In this document: piece after piece, positions 1 through 13,107 of the stretch
Layout of the letters: every line of letters begins with the position of its first letter
How positions within the stretch are numbered: the first letter of the stretch is position 1
NCBI GenBank assembly: GCA_964020155.1
Contig: OZ026548.1
Coordinates: forward strand, 1,541,397-1,605,396
DNA from: Chondrilla cf. caribensis
Taxonomy: Eukaryota > Porifera > Demospongiae > Chondrillida > Chondrillidae
DNA: 64,000 bases
Reading direction: 5' to 3'
The notes under the pieces: model-generated
What the model was told of the DNA's origin: nothing
Databases searched by the model: none
What the model saw: the letters and a program-made list of their open reading frames with translations, nothing else
Position numbers and translations under genes: made by a program

Positions 1-78
1 ATGTCTTTGTGGAAATTTGACTGTACAAGTTGCTTTGTATGGTGCACTTGCAATGCATGTTGATTTGTTCTGTTACAG

Positions 79-515
79 GTACAACAACTTCAAGCATGAC
101 CCTCTCTCTGCTTGTAACTGCACTCCTCCCTACTCCGGGGAGAATGCCATTAGCGCTCGCTCTGACCTTAACCCTGCCAATGGGACTTACCAGTTTCCTT
201 TTCTGGGACACCGTTGCCATGGTGGCACTGATAATAAGGTGATTGGTGCAACTTTTACTTATCTTTTTTATTGAAATTATTTTTTTACTACTATTAAGAA
301 TGCTATTAACTTATTGTTTATGTTGAGATTTCCTTTTTTCTTGTATTCCTCAGCTTGTCAATTACGAGCTGTTTAGCAAGTCCACAGTGAGGGCCACCTC
401 TGGTCCCACCTACCAGGACCTCCCTCCATTCGAGTGGTCCAAGACGGAGTGGAAGAGACCCTTGGGACACCCAGATGTGTTCATGTTTAAGCCGATTGAT
501 CTGTCCTTGCCATAA
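79..515 (+). CDS. Phospholipase B-like (PLBD family) protein, last two exons
   Basis: Two exons, 79-238 and 354-515, joined across a GT-AG intron in phase, encode the C-terminal end of a PLBD1/PLBD2-type protein. Visible family blocks are DPLSAC, GENAISARSDLNPANGTY, HGGTDNK, the SGPTYQDLPPFEW region and GHPDVFMFKPI, then a stop. In the family these are lysosomal or secreted N-terminal-nucleophile-type amidase/phospholipase proteins; the catalytic Cys lies upstream, outside the window. Positions 1-78 look like the preceding intron, ending in a pyrimidine-rich acceptor. The gene lies tail-to-tail with MORN3. Family assignment is firm; choosing between PLBD1 and PLBD2 is not possible, although the NPANG motif is closer to the PLBD2 sequence as I recall it. 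Confidence 0.88.
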
Positions 516-1487
516 AGAACACACACACACACACACACACACACAAATAAAAATTGATAAGGTTTCATGTGCATAAACACCACACAGGATGGCATATATT
601 ATGAACATTTTTTTCTTTGCAATTACCTTTGTATGCACAGTATGTTGTGGTTTGATATCAATAATGCTGCGAATTGAAATACATTATCTTTTGACACTCC
701 TTTCCAGCCATGTAAATCAGTCTAATAAGTCTCTATGACTGTTCAAACCAAGGGCCCTTGGGTCTCGGCGCTGTGAAAAGCATACGGCACACTTTGATGT
801 GTAATAACTATTACTTACAATTACACCATATGCACATCAATGAATTCAATGTGTAACTAATAATATTATAATTCTTGCCTTTCAATTTCACTCAGTTCAA
901 TTATAATATTTATAATATTATATTATGTACATTTAAAAACATGCATACATATCAATTTTTGTCTATGTAACATATGATACTGTATAGCGGGAAATTTTTG
1001 CAGGACAAAATCTTCATGGATGGCTCCAAAAATGAAAATTCGCAGATAAAATTTTCACGGATGCTGGCCACAGTTATGTGATAGAACAATGAGAATGACT
1101 AATTCGCAGATTTATTTTCACGGATGTTAGGCCAACTGCGAAATCCGCAAAAAATTCCAGCTATACAGTAGTAATTTTGTACATACAATACACAAATTCA
1201 TCTGTCAAATAATATATTATAGTATAACATTTCATTACATATCTTTTGCATATACACATTTCTTATCAGATTCTACGTACAGATATATTGCTTGAGCAAT
1301 CCCTGTAAGGTGATCATTAACCATGTACAGCCAAGCATGAAACCATTCTTATAATGTGTTGCACACTCCCAATGCAATATATTTACAATCATGTATTATA
1401 ATATTATGTAATTACATAACAAATATCAAGAATGCTACAATACAACAACATCACATACGTACGTACACACATACATGCAGGTATAAA
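516..1487. other. Intergenic spacer between PLBD-like gene and MORN3
   Basis: AT-rich spacer without a supported gene. It contains a short (AC)n tract at 519-545, one MITE-like element at 978-1170, and the presumed 3' ends of two convergent genes. Confidence 0.7.
978..1170. mobile_element. MITE-like inverted-repeat element, 193 bp
   Basis: The left end begins tactgtatagcgggaaattt and the right end is nearly its reverse complement (tactgtatagctggaatttt), giving terminal inverted repeats of about 24 bp. Inside are two diverged direct copies of a motif of about 30 bp (aattcgcagat..ttttcacggatg) at about 1037 and 1099. There is no coding capacity. Size and structure fit a non-autonomous DNA transposon; I could not settle a target-site duplication by eye. 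Confidence 0.6.
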
Positions 1488-2677
1488 TCATGCTATGCTG
1501 ACATGAGACAGTGGGTCTTGCTGATATTGTTCCTTGGTAGCAGTTAATACAGACTCTGTATTTAATAGCTTACACTGTAAGGGTATACAAGAAAATACAA
1601 AACAATACAAAAGAATACAAGATAATACAAGAAAATACAGTTGACTGGATATTCAGAATTAAATTAACATCCTCACTATAGTACACATACGTACATGCGG
1701 CTGTGTGCACACACCTCTGGTATAGGGTACTTTGGTGGATCTGGTGCATTGTCCCTATCAAAGTCCTCCACTGTCCCACACTTGGCAATGTCATCCACCC
1801 AAAAGCCACTGTAGATCTGGCCCTTGTCAAGATAAAGGAACCTCCCGTCTCCATTCTTCATATGGTTCTTCCACATACCCTCATAACGATTACCATTAGC
1901 TACATTGTACACAAAACACATACAAAACATTAAACATAATATATGTATGTATATACACACACTCAGGTGATTGTGAATTATTGTATACGGTACATATACG
2001 TATGTACATACACATGTACAGTTAACAGAGAAACAAGCACATCTGAGTCCTCTCTAATCGAACATCCTCTGAAATATTCTAAAACACCCTCAATGTTGAT
2101 GATAACAGGGACATACTCAGAAAGGGAATGCTTCTAGCTCACTGGCTATTACACTGGGGGCCTAGTAGATAAGTGTTATAGACTATGCTATAAAAGTCAC
2201 TTTGTAATCTCATATTATTTGTTGTTTGAAGTGATAAAATTTAATACATATTAGTATTGAGGTTCCTCTGCTGTATGCATGTACACACGAACATACCAAC
2301 ACACACACACACACACACACACGAATGCACACATGCACACATGCACGTGCATGCATATGGCTACAAACCCAACAGCAGAAGTCCCTGTCCATGTTGCTTG
2401 TCATCAAACCACTCTCCTTCATATATGGACCCATCACTGTAATACATTCTGCCCCAGCCACTCCTCTTGTCCTCAGACCACTCCCCTTCGTAGTACTCGT
2501 CATCACCATAAAAGTGTGTCCCAAACCCCTAATGATACAAGAAGGACGTAATACGTATGTACACACATGAACTTGTTATGGTATATCTCTCCATGTGTGT
2601 GTTAAGAAAGCATGTGTACAATATGCCCATGTACGTACCTAAAGAAATTGAGGATACAAATTAGGCAGATGCACACA

Positions 2678-2758
<81 letters not shown>

Positions 2759-3332
2759 GGCTGAAGCTCCGGGGTGGATGGAGTGACTGGAAACCAGCAT
2801 GACTAAGATATGATATTCTAAGTTACGCTGGGGAGGCCACTAGCTCAACGGGCTACCACTTACATAGGCTCCCAGTGGTGTGGATACAATTGACCCCTTG
2901 TAGTTTCACAATGGGTGTACGGTGCACTCTGACTCACATCTCTCATGTCATTCTTCCAGCTACCAGCATACTGCTTCATGTGCACTCCGCCCTGCCTGAT
3001 GCTGTACGTACCGAACCCCTCCCTCATGTTATTCTTCCAGTCGCCGTCATATATGGCGCCCGACTTCTTCCATACCTGAGTTCCCTTTCCTAATACAAGC
3101 AGAAACACATTTTATCCATAAGATTGCTAAAAAGAGCCCGTGGATCCCGAATAGCATTTCCCCCCCAGATACTCCTAGAACACTCACCACATTTCTTGTT
3201 ATCGGCCCATTCGCCCGTGTACACGTCACCGTTAACGCTGTGAACGGCGTGTCTCAGACCCTCTTTTTGAGCCAATCGATCTGATTCTCTCCACTGCGGT
3301 TGCCTTTTCCGTGAATACTTTGTAATTGGCAT
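1488..3332 (-). CDS. MORN3: MORN repeat-containing protein 3
   Basis: Five exons on the minus strand: 3332-3188, 3089-2938, 2528-2369, 1899-1715 and probably 1553-1488. All junctions are GT-AG and phases agree, giving about 235 residues against about 240 in vertebrate MORN3. The protein starts MPITKYSRKRQ. MORN repeats follow, with the YxGxWxxNxxxGxG pattern in GDVYTGEWADNKKCGKG, AIYDGDWKNNMREGFG, YYEGEWSEDKRSGWGRMYY, SIYEGEWFDDKQHGQG and NRYEGMWKNHMKNGDGRF, then GFWVDDIAKCGTVEDFDRD and the family's C-terminal PIPE block. MORN3 is linked to sperm and ciliary function in vertebrates. The upstream in-frame Met at 3416 was not used because the family starts at MP. The last exon (ending VSIA, stop) rests only on splice logic and a CAGAG acceptor and is less certain. 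The gene starts head-to-head with the next gene. Confidence 0.92.
2682..2757. repeat. (AC)n microsatellite in MORN3 intron 2
   Basis: About 38 uninterrupted AC units lie between MORN3 exons 2 and 3. A second, shorter AC run sits near 2298-2322 inside intron 3. Confidence 0.95.
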
Positions 3333-3509
3333 TCTTTCTGTAACAAAATGGATACTGCTTCTGCAGTTTAATGGGTAGACATTTTTCTTCAATTGGTTGC
3401 CATGACTATCAATCATAGGACCCGCCTCCCAGTAGACATAACACCATTAATACACGTGTATGTACACCAGACAGTTCCTATTTTCCAGATCGTCTGTACC
3501 GTAGATCGT
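3333..3509. promoter_or_regulatory. Shared bidirectional promoter region, MORN3 / unknown gene
   Basis: Only 177 bp separate the divergent ATG codons at 3332 (-) and 3510 (+), so the two genes probably share a promoter. It contains attgg (a CCAAT box on the minus strand, 3392-3396) directly followed by gttgccatgac (3396-3406), which matches the first half of an RFX X-box (GTTGCCATGG..). X-boxes mark ciliary genes. The second half-site is weak, so this is suggestive only. Confidence 0.4.
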
Positions 3510-6500
3510 ATGCAAGATAGAGAAGAGGGCTTCAATGATGATACTTCATTCGATGCGGAACAAATTGACCAAGTTATAGATTTGATATCGGTGAGTAAAT
3601 CGTAGTTTGCTAGAAGATTGCGAAGCCCGTTTGTTATCACCACTCATCTCCTTTGCAGCTACATACACTCTAGGGGATGAGCAATCCCTGGATATCACCA
3701 TCAGGGACCCCGGGGCGGGAAAGCCCTGGTCTTGAGAGTACGAGCTCCAAATCGCTCCTGCTCCAGTCGATTTACGGCTCCCAGACCTCCCAGCTTTTGA
3801 ATGCAATGTCTTCGCAATTAGTGATCGAAGAAGAATCGGAAGACGATCTTTCAGAAGACGAGTACGTGCCGCAAACCAGTAAGGTTTCCGCAAGGCCTAA
3901 ATCATCTCCAGCTTCTGCAATAGCAGCAAGACGGAAACTACCCCGTCCTCAGACCGCAGTAGCTTCTTCGACTGTCCAACGAAGAACACCAACCGGATCA
4001 ACTTCCAATATCATCAGTTCTGTGATGACGGCTTGTTCGACGCGTCGTCTGTCCAGGCCTGCTAGCGCTAAGCCGCAGCTACAGAGCTCGAGTACTGGCG
4101 TACGTCCGAGAAGACCAGCGAGCGCATCTGTGAGACCCGGCAACTCCTCCTCTAACCTAGCCAGCAGTAGTGGTATCATTAAACCAACGCAGACAGCCTC
4201 GCAGAAGAAGATAACCAGACCGAAATCGGCTTTTGTTGTGAGTTAATTGTCTCTACTTTCAGACTGACTTGATTTATCCATTAGACCATAGACCCGTTTT
4301 AAGGGTCTATGATTAGACGTACATGTTGAATGTTATCAACACCAGCTCCGTATGTACGTATATTTCACTGATACATACGTAGATACATGTAGACTGCTAG
4401 TATTATGAATTTTATTCAATTTTAGGCTAGTGCTTTTCAGTACATGGGCATACGTACGTAACACTGCATGGATAAAGTATGTATTCATGTCCTAGGCTCG
4501 GACAACACTATATAGATTCGAGGTAGATCTGTATGCCTTTACATTTCAATAATTAATATCCTCCCCTCTGCCCATACTACTTGACATGAACTACATGCAT
4601 TAGAAGTATGTACATGTATGAATAATAATTATTAAGTTAATGTCCCTGTTGGATTGGATGGGCTAGATGAACAGGTTAAAGGTCAACTGCTGAAAAAGTA
4701 TTTGTTTGTTTGATCCTTTGCAGTGATACCAGTTGGTTGAGTAATGCTATCTTGTTCTTACATATATGTAGGGTTCATCGATGTCTGTTCCCATGTTGGA
4801 CTATGACCCCTTGTACGAAGATAATGTTGCAAGCACCCGAGCACCTTTACCGACCTCGGGGATTGTACACCGTACAGATGCCCCAGAGTATTTTAATTTT
4901 TGGGAAGGAAAACCTCTATCGGAGAGAGGAGGAATGGTGATACATGAACGCAAGCAGTGGAAAAGACCAAAAAGTGACTACGGCTCACGATATTACACTC
5001 GTACTAAAAGTGCCGGTAGTAGGAAGAACTCCAACGATCTGGCTAAAGTTGTTGAGGCTTGGGGCGATGGTGACCAGCAGGTGGGTGATTTAGACCCGTG
5101 GAGTGGCGGACAGCGAGGTTGTGGACTGAGTGGCCGTGAGAAGGACAGAGGGGGGAGTTACAGTAGTGGCCTGAACGGAATTCAACCCCTAGGGGGCGGG
5201 GATGGTTGGCAGGTAGGTGTGTCCAGTGAGAAGACTGGTGAGGGGAGAAAGAGAGATAAACCACTGAATAACCACAAGTGTAAATCAGTTCATGTGACCA
5301 AGACAGTAAAATCTGTGAGAGCGAAGGTGAAGAAAAAGTCAAATGCAACCAAGCCTAAATTCCTACTTCGCAAGCATGCTGAAAATGAAGCTCCTTTGAG
5401 AGACAAGGTTGAGAGTAGAGCCCAGTGTGTGAATGAAAGCACTAAAGAGAGATTTATTGAGAGTGAAGGTAGGGCGAAGGAAGAGACTAGCGAGAAGGAG
5501 AGTGTTCAGGACAAGCTTGAGAAGAAATGTGTGGCTTTTAGTGGAGTGGAGAGCCAGTCTCTGTTGAGTGACGGATGTGGAGTGGTTGCGACTGACAAGA
5601 GCGTGAATGCAAAAGAAAACACAGACAGAAGGGCGTGTGGACTGAGTGCGAGGTTGAGGGAAGAGAATTATGACCTTTTATTGCAAAGAGTGAGGACATC
5701 CAGGAAGGTGTGAAATTGAGTTCAAATGGTTTCTTCCTTGAATAAATTTCCATGTTGCTGTGCACATATAATAGTGTATATACCCCACTCAGGGCGGAGG
5801 TAAAGGTGATGGGGGTACAGACAATGGTTTGATGGGGCAGGGAGACCTCATGAAGGACCTGCTCAGCGGATCTGATCTCAACAAAGGTAACGATGATGAC
5901 AAATACAGAAACAGAGACACAAGTGAAAATGATCGGAACAGAAAGGCATACAGATCTGGAGCTGTGAGTGTGTGTGTGTACATTGTGCTATAGGTTTTCC
6001 TTTGTATTTGGATACTGAAAGTTGTATCACATGTACATTATAACTCCTTCTGAAAGCTTGTATGTATGTACATATATACGAAAATGGTAGAACAGCTAGG
6101 TGTCATCATACATATATCGAGAATTCAATGTAATTCACTAGCCAGATAATTTTAAACACCAAACGTTTCAACGGCTAACTGCTGTCTTCTTCAGTGGTAT
6201 GGAATACAGATTGCGTGTGCTTTTTATGTGTGTGGTGACATACGTACATACATATATACATACATGCGTACGTACACAGTTTTTCAAGTTTTAATGTATT
6301 CTGTAACAATTGTGTGGAGCATTACTGTGCTGTGTGAATTACTCCCGAGTGAGAAGATTTTATGTATGCATGTGAATTTATGTATGTACTTATGTAAATC
6401 TCTATGCTACGTATGTTTGTGCATTTTGTAGCATTCTGACTCGCGGTATGGAAAACCAATCATAGAAGAGGAAGACGAAGGAATTGACGATGATTACTTT

Positions 6501-9500
6501 CAGAAGGTTAGGATAGTGTTGTATGTCATATCATATTATGTGAGTGTGTGTGTGTATAACCCTGTGATGTGTGTGCACAGGTAGGGGTATGTAGTTGTTT
6601 TGTTTGAGATGTTTGTTGGTGGTAGTGGGAGTGATTGGTGAAAATTTAGAGGCTCAAAGTACATACGTACATACATACATATGAAGAATCCCAAAGTAAC
6701 ATATATTGTTTACATACGAAAGTAAATTTTTACACACATACGTATGTACATACGTGCATATATTTTGATTTGCAGTACATAAGGTCCCATAGGTGACCAG
6801 ATTAGACAGGTCCCACAGGTGACCACATTAGACAGGTTCTACTGTACATGAGGTCCCATAAGTGACCACATTAGACAGGTTCCACTGTACATGAGGTCCC
6901 ACAGGTGACCACATTAGACAGGTTCCACTGTACATGAGGTCCCAGAGGTGACCACATTAGACAGGTCCCACAGGTGACCATATTAGACAGGTTCCACTGT
7001 ACATGAGGTCCCATACCATAGGTGACCACATTAGACAGGTCCCACTGTACATGAGGTCCCAGAGGCGACCAGATTAGACAGGTCCCACAGGTGACCACAT
7101 TAGACAGGTTCCACTGTACATGAAGTCCCACAGGTGACCACATTAGACAGGTTCCACTGTACATGAGGTCCTAGAGGTGACCACATTAGACAGGTCCCAC
7201 TGTACATGAATCCCACAGGTGACCACATTAGACAGGTCCCACTGTACATGAGGTCCCACAGGTGACCACATTAGACAGGTTCTACTGTTCATGAGGTCCC
7301 ACAGGTGACCACATTAGACAGGTTCCACTGTACATGAAGTCCCACAGGTGACCACATTAGACAGGTTCCACTGTACATGAGGTCCCACAGGTGACCACAT
7401 TAGACCGGTCCCACTGTACATGTGGTCCCACAGGTGACCACATTAGACAGTCCCACTGTAATTGTAGAGGAGAATAATACATATCTTGTAATTATAGGGT
7501 TGTACCCTATCACCCTACAGAGTGAGGATGATAAATTACCTCAAGTCCCCAGTTCCACCTCCATAACCAGCAGTTTGAGTGGAACTGACTTAGTCAACGA
7601 TATATCCACTACTGACCTGAACAGGAGTCCGGTAGCCATGGTAACTAATGGGTACGATTCCCACGTGCGTAATAAGGAGAATGAAGGGATAACGATAGAG
7701 AAATTGCCTCCGATTGTAACACCGAAGTCCATTGAGATACCCACCACTACCACTGACTCAAGTGATAGAATGTTGTGCTTCAATATTAACAGTGATGATG
7801 ATGATGATGAATATGATGTACGTTTATCAATTAAATTGATTTATACATGCATGTGTACATATTATGTTAATGTGTATATACCACATGTATGTACGTATGT
7901 ACGTATGTATAATTATATGTACGTATGTACGTACGACTATCATTTTTTTGGAACTTATGTTGTACTCTATGTACACGTACGTATATGTATGTATTGATAT
8001 TTTACTGTTGAATACACTATACACACGTATGTACGTACATGAACAGAGAGAGTGTTTTGCATGCGTGTGTGTGTGAGAGAGACTGAAGAGATTGTGTGTT
8101 GTGTGTGGGTGTGTGGGTGTGTGGGTGTGTGGGAGTGTGGTGCTAATCTACGTACGTACTTATGTGGTATCCTTACACTTGTAGAAACCTATCTCCATGG
8201 ACTGGCTGAAGATGAGATTGGCCCTGACCAAACATTCCACACGATTTGAACTCCCTTTGGAACTGAAGAGACTAGAAGGACTCACTCCAAAGGAGTACCT
8301 CCAAATGTACTGTGTCATAAGGTAAATATGTATGTATGTATGTATATATACATGTACGTATGGATGTATATCATGTACTGTTATGTCTAATTAGACTGCC
8401 TGGTTACAGCCACTGATGTAAAGCATTGATAGCATACACACGTACATGTACATACGTATTATGTATGCATGTATGTACATACTTACAAATGTATTTTTGT
8501 CCCTTTCAATGAAGAAGAATTACTTGTTTTCACTGTCCATAAAAGTCGATCTTCTCCTCTTTGGCACAGTGACCGAAGGGCAGTTCACTACACGAAGATT
8601 TTTAACAAGTTTGTAAAGTACCCAAGCCAGGTTCTTGCTCGTATGGACCTAATCCCAGCTCTTATCGAAGTGCATTTTGGCAGTGCTGACAAGGAACAGA
8701 TGGAATGTGTGTTAATGGTTAGTTTTCAACGGTCCTCTGTATTGTGTGATTTAGATGGAGACAAATATTCATTATGACAGTGGAATGTTGTAAATGATCA
8801 ACCATTTTCTAATGAATCATCATTGGAAATGTCAACCAACTTAAATTTGCAGGGAGCTAACCTCCTCACCTATTTGGTTCTACTGCTAATAAAGTGTTAC
8901 ATTTCTATATATTGTACGTACAATTAGATGATCACCTGAGCCCATTTTAGTGAATATTTCAGTTGACTGATTGACATTACACTCTCTTTCGAAAGCATTG
9001 TGCATTTGATGGACAGCATTCCATCATAGATACTGTATACAGTATCTATGATTCCGCCCAGTCCCAAAAGTTTGTTAATTCATTATTAGCTGTGATGTTC
9101 TGACCTAGAACATTCAGCTGTCTTTGTTTACACAGCAAAGGGTTTTATCTGTTTACTGTTTGCATACCTTTGTATTGAATATCCTTATCAATTCTATGAA
9201 TATACTTAAGGCTACAATGAATCTAATTATTGTGAGGACACAGTTCAAACAAATTGGAACTATTATTTGGTGTTACCATTGTCACCTCCAGGCATAATGA
9301 CACCTGGGTGTTTTATTGTCCAGGCATAATGACACCTGGGTGTTTTATTGTCCAAGGGGGCATCGTATTTACACCAATTACAGTCCAACTTGTTTAGTAA
9401 GTACCTTGAGGGGCACACACATCTGTGCTTCTGATCAGAAGTACTAACCATCAGTACTGGTTGACATGGAGCATGTGAGCTAGGGACTGAGTGAAATGTA

Positions 9501-10750
9501 CTTACTATCCAAAAGTATGTACGTATGTACTAACCCAAGTATGTACTAAGCCAGTTACTTTGTAGTTTGTTGAACTTTTTAATGTGCTTCTTGCTGTTAC
9601 TTCACCCTCCTTCCTTCCACATGATAAATAGGTTGTGGATCTTCCTACGGAGACAAAGGAAATTAATCTTAGACTGTTTGCGGGGATATCTGCTCTGGCA
9701 GAGAGGATGCTGAGACAATCAACACTGTAAGTACATACACATGTATGTATGTTTAGTGGGTAGCAATTGCGAGTGTATACCTCCATACATACGTACGTAC
9801 GTATGTACACATGTGGACATACATATGTACATACATACATAAGTATATACTAAAAACACCTCTTTCATACAAATTGAGGGTAATTGATTTACGTTTTGTC
9901 CACAGAAATTACAATTATAAAGTCAGGGTACACAGTAACCATTATTGCATTTTATTCCCATCACTTCCCTTCATAATTATTGTATTTTTAACACAATTAG
10001 TGTGATCCATTCACATGTGGGAGGAGACAACTGCGTAGTTGTGTTTACATGTACCCTCACTGGGAGGGTACTGCGAGGTATGGGGTGCGGTTCAGTCCTA
10101 TATTATGATAAACAGGAAGACAATTGTGAAATCATTTTTGGCATGAATCGCCCCATAAGGAGGTGATTAGGTACAAGATCTTGCTTTGCTTTTTTGGCAA
10201 CTGGGAGCATATGCATCTTGTTTAATAGTATCGCTGCTTACTCTATCGGGAATCTTGGAGTATATGGAGACTTTGTAGGGTGTACTTCATCAGGAATGGT
10301 CCGACTGTCAAGGTACTAGTGTACCAGCCAATGTGCCACCAAAAATGAAGAAAACATGCCACTTCCAGCTATGTATGTACATGTTCACAGGATTTTTATA
10401 TACAAGGACACCCTACTTCATGGGCCTACAATAATATCAATATGTACAGGGGTATCCTAAATTATGGGCACTTGAATTACGTATGTGCCAATTTCCTATT
10501 GTGAAAATCTTCACAAATGTAGGCGCATGTATGTGCATACAGTAATGGGTGTCTACATACTTCATTCATGCTATTATACGTACCTCTTGCATCCCACTAG
10601 CCCATCAACAAGTGTGCTGAGTGAATATGGACAACGCAGGGAAATAGTAGAAGATGCGGATTTTGAAGCTTTGGAATGGAAACTCAGAGGCTGTACTGTA
10701 AGTCAACAGTTTACAGTCATTGTTTTTTGTTTATGTAGCTCCTTTTTGTT

Positions 10751-10799
<49 letters not shown>

Positions 10800-10862
10800 C
10801 TTATAGTATTTCTTTTATTGCAGATCACAGATGCCCTTAGAAATCTGTTTGCTCAATTGTAA
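3510..10862 (+). CDS. Unrecognised 12-exon protein with RPxSA motifs and helical C-terminus
   Basis: Exons 3510-3590, 3674-4237, 4772-5707, 5793-5963, 6432-6506, 7521-7817, 8185-8321, 8570-8717, 9632-9726, 10001-10084, 10601-10697 and 10824-10862 join in phase to about 907 residues. I do not recognise the family. The N-terminal third is low-complexity and basic, with repeated RP-x-S/T motifs (ARPKSSPAS, SRPASA, RRPASASVRP, TRPKSAF). A charged middle (GNDDDKYRNRDTS, EEEDEGIDDDYFQK) follows. The C-terminal part is a folded helical region (GLTPKEYLQMYCVISDRRA, KIFNKFVKYPSQVLARMDLI, KEINLRLFAGISALAERML) that recalls an EF-hand-like pair without clear calcium loops. The first ATG after the MORN3 promoter was taken as start. 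The donor at 10085 (GTGCGG) is the weakest junction; an alternative donor at 10078 breaks the frame. RPxS-rich tails and the MORN3 neighbour hint at a ciliary protein, which is inference. Confidence 0.75.
6081..6230 (-). mobile_element. Solo fragment of Penelope-like element terminal repeat
   Basis: About 150 bp in an intron match the outer terminal repeat of the element at 34,766. Shared blocks are aaaatggt..cagctaggtgtc, aattcactagcca, caaacgtttc and actgctgtcttcttcagtgg. On the minus strand it retains the hammerhead-like core pieces CTGAAGA (6194-6188) and GAAAC (6169-6165) separated by a GACAGC stem. It is diverged from the 34.8-kb copy, so it is an older insertion. Confidence 0.65.
6777..7460. 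repeat. Minisatellite, about 43-bp unit, in an intron
   Basis: About sixteen to seventeen copies of a unit with core gaccacattagacaggt followed by tccactgtacatgaggtccc. Some units are shortened to about 27 bp by loss of the tgtacatg half. The unit in reverse complement reads tacagtggaacctgtctaat, the same start as the dispersed repeats at 19,489 and 20,372, so the array seems to be an amplified piece of that repeat. Confidence 0.93.
9024..9051. repeat. Perfect 28-bp palindrome
   Basis: TCATAGATACTGTA followed directly by its exact reverse complement, in the intron between 8717 and 9632. A related imperfect hairpin (agatactcgatagagtatct) is near 11,741, and another with catagaccc/gggtctatg arms at 4287-4311. 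These look like small dispersed foldback elements or remnants. Confidence 0.7.
10756..10798. repeat. (GT)n microsatellite in last intron
   Basis: Pure GT run just before the last exon of the unrecognised gene. Confidence 0.95.
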
Positions 10863-11195
10863 ATAGTGTATATTTCATTCAAAAAGATTGTAAATCTTAT
10901 TGTAATTATATTTTCTCGCACTTTTTAATTCTCTAATTTATTTTTTTATTCCCTAACTTCAGAATTCAGTCATTGTACGTAAGTATGTTTCCACAATACT
11001 GACTTCTTCACTTGTAAGCGAAAGATAAATGATGGCGCCAAATTAGCACGTCTTGGTGGCAAAGCAACTCAAAATGGTTGCTACGTAAGCGTACAATGTG
11101 TAACAAAACATGGAGAACCAGAAACGGGGGAAAGTCGCGGCACACCACAAATAGACGACGTTGTGTTTCTGTTATACCCAGCTTCTGGCAATAAA

Positions 11196-12561
11196 ATGAC
11201 TCTGGATATCTCTCCCACAGGAATATCGTTGTCGAGACAAATTGAGGTACGTTCATACGCGGCTACGTAGTCAATCAGTAAGGAGGAGGATGCCGGTTGA
11301 CTGTGAATATCATACATATTCAAGAGTGTCAGAGTAGGTCGCCTGAGGACCGGTTTGCGCGCGTCCTGTTTCGTTGCATAGTACGTTTATGGTTTAATTT
11401 GACGCGTATACTGCAGATACAGACGTCCCTGAAGTTTGAGCACCCCGTTAGGCAGGCTGTGGTAGCGGGGGCAGAGGTTGTGGTGGAGAGCTCTCAAGGT
11501 TCCACACGCATTGTAACCGTTCACTCTCTATCGGAAGGAAAACATGCTAAACCAAAGTGAGAGAACACACACATAAAGACGTTTTCACTTAAAATTATGC
11601 TAATGAATTAAATTCTTAATTCCATGTTCCTCGTGATAATACTGACTATGTTCTTGATGCTCTTGACAGGCGGACCTTCACCATCCCAGCATCAAGTTAC
11701 AAACTGTTGTACATAAAGTCTCGTAGAGTAAGTTACAGCAAAGATACTCGATAGAGTATCTATGGTTACAGTCATAAGAACATTCATGTTATGATTATAA
11801 ATCTGTATGTACTGGAGCAGCTACATGTGTACATAGTGTGTGTTCGATGATGTTTGTGTCCTTATCTTTAATGCCTACTTATAATATGGTGTGTAACCAC
11901 AGACATGACCAACTATGCACTGCATAATCCAAAGATCTCCGTTGTATAGTGTCATGTGACATATGATATGCAGTTATTCATGTATGTATTATAGCATAGG
12001 TACAATAGAAATGTATGTACGTACGGACGTACTTAGACAAATTCATGTTATTGGATGTTGTATTTATCATACAATCTTAATATGTGTACTGCCACATCAT
12101 ACCTAACTAAGTTCAAAAGCTGGCTCGTGTTCAACTGAAAATTGCTTTGAGATGCTTCTACTATATCGTAGTTATCCCGTGCATGCTCCTCACATGCACA
12201 GGTGTTTGTTGCAAGCTGTGAAGACCTCAGACTTCGTGTATTCAGCTCCAGTTTTGATGTACTCCAGGCCATCCCCACGCAAGGCAGCCTCCTCTCTCTA
12301 TTGTACTGTCATGAGAAGGACGAGGTGTTGGCTGGGGGAGTGGGGCATCTTCACTCTTGGGTGTTTCGCCAAAATCAGATTCTCCTTTCAAAGTCCTCAC
12401 CCTTCACAACCACCATCAAGTCATTACAGGTGTGTGGATACATACGTATGTAGTATGTACATAAGTATGTTTCAAGCGTGTACATTTGTGTATACATATA
12501 CTCTGTATGTATTTTATACAGTTATAAGTAAGTACGTACATACACATGTACACACACACAC

Positions 12562-12620
<59 letters not shown>

Positions 12621-12886
12621 ATCCAAGTACATATTATGTATACATAATACTATATGTTCATGTGCATGTGTACCTTTAATTGCTTGAAAATTGCATTCCC
12701 TGACTTAATCCCCCAGTGGGTGGTAAACCTTTCACTATCTCAAGACAGCCGAACACTTCTTGCTGTCACACACGAAGGTGTCCATGTCATCAACCTACAG
12801 ATCAGACAAGAGATGAGCTACATACCGAATGGACACAAGAGCGGTATCTCATGGTAAGCAAAATTCCCAATACATGTACATGTATC

Positions 12887-12926
<40 letters not shown>

Positions 12927-13042
12927 GTACATGTACATGCACATACGTACGTATGTACCTACATATGTATGTACGTATGTGTGTACTTCAATATACACAG
13001 TACTACAGTTTTTAGAGATAGCCATACATATATTGGTCCTAG

Positions 13043-13107
<65 letters not shown>

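Noticed and set aside
6777..7460. Regularly spaced repeat that could resemble a CRISPR array
   Set aside because: Units are tandem with no unique spacers, in an intron of a eukaryotic gene.
10985..11195. Open frame upstream of 11,196 as the true N-terminus of the WD40 gene
   Set aside because: The frame is open but has no ATG and no recognisable domain; kept only as possible 5' UTR or an unresolved first exon.
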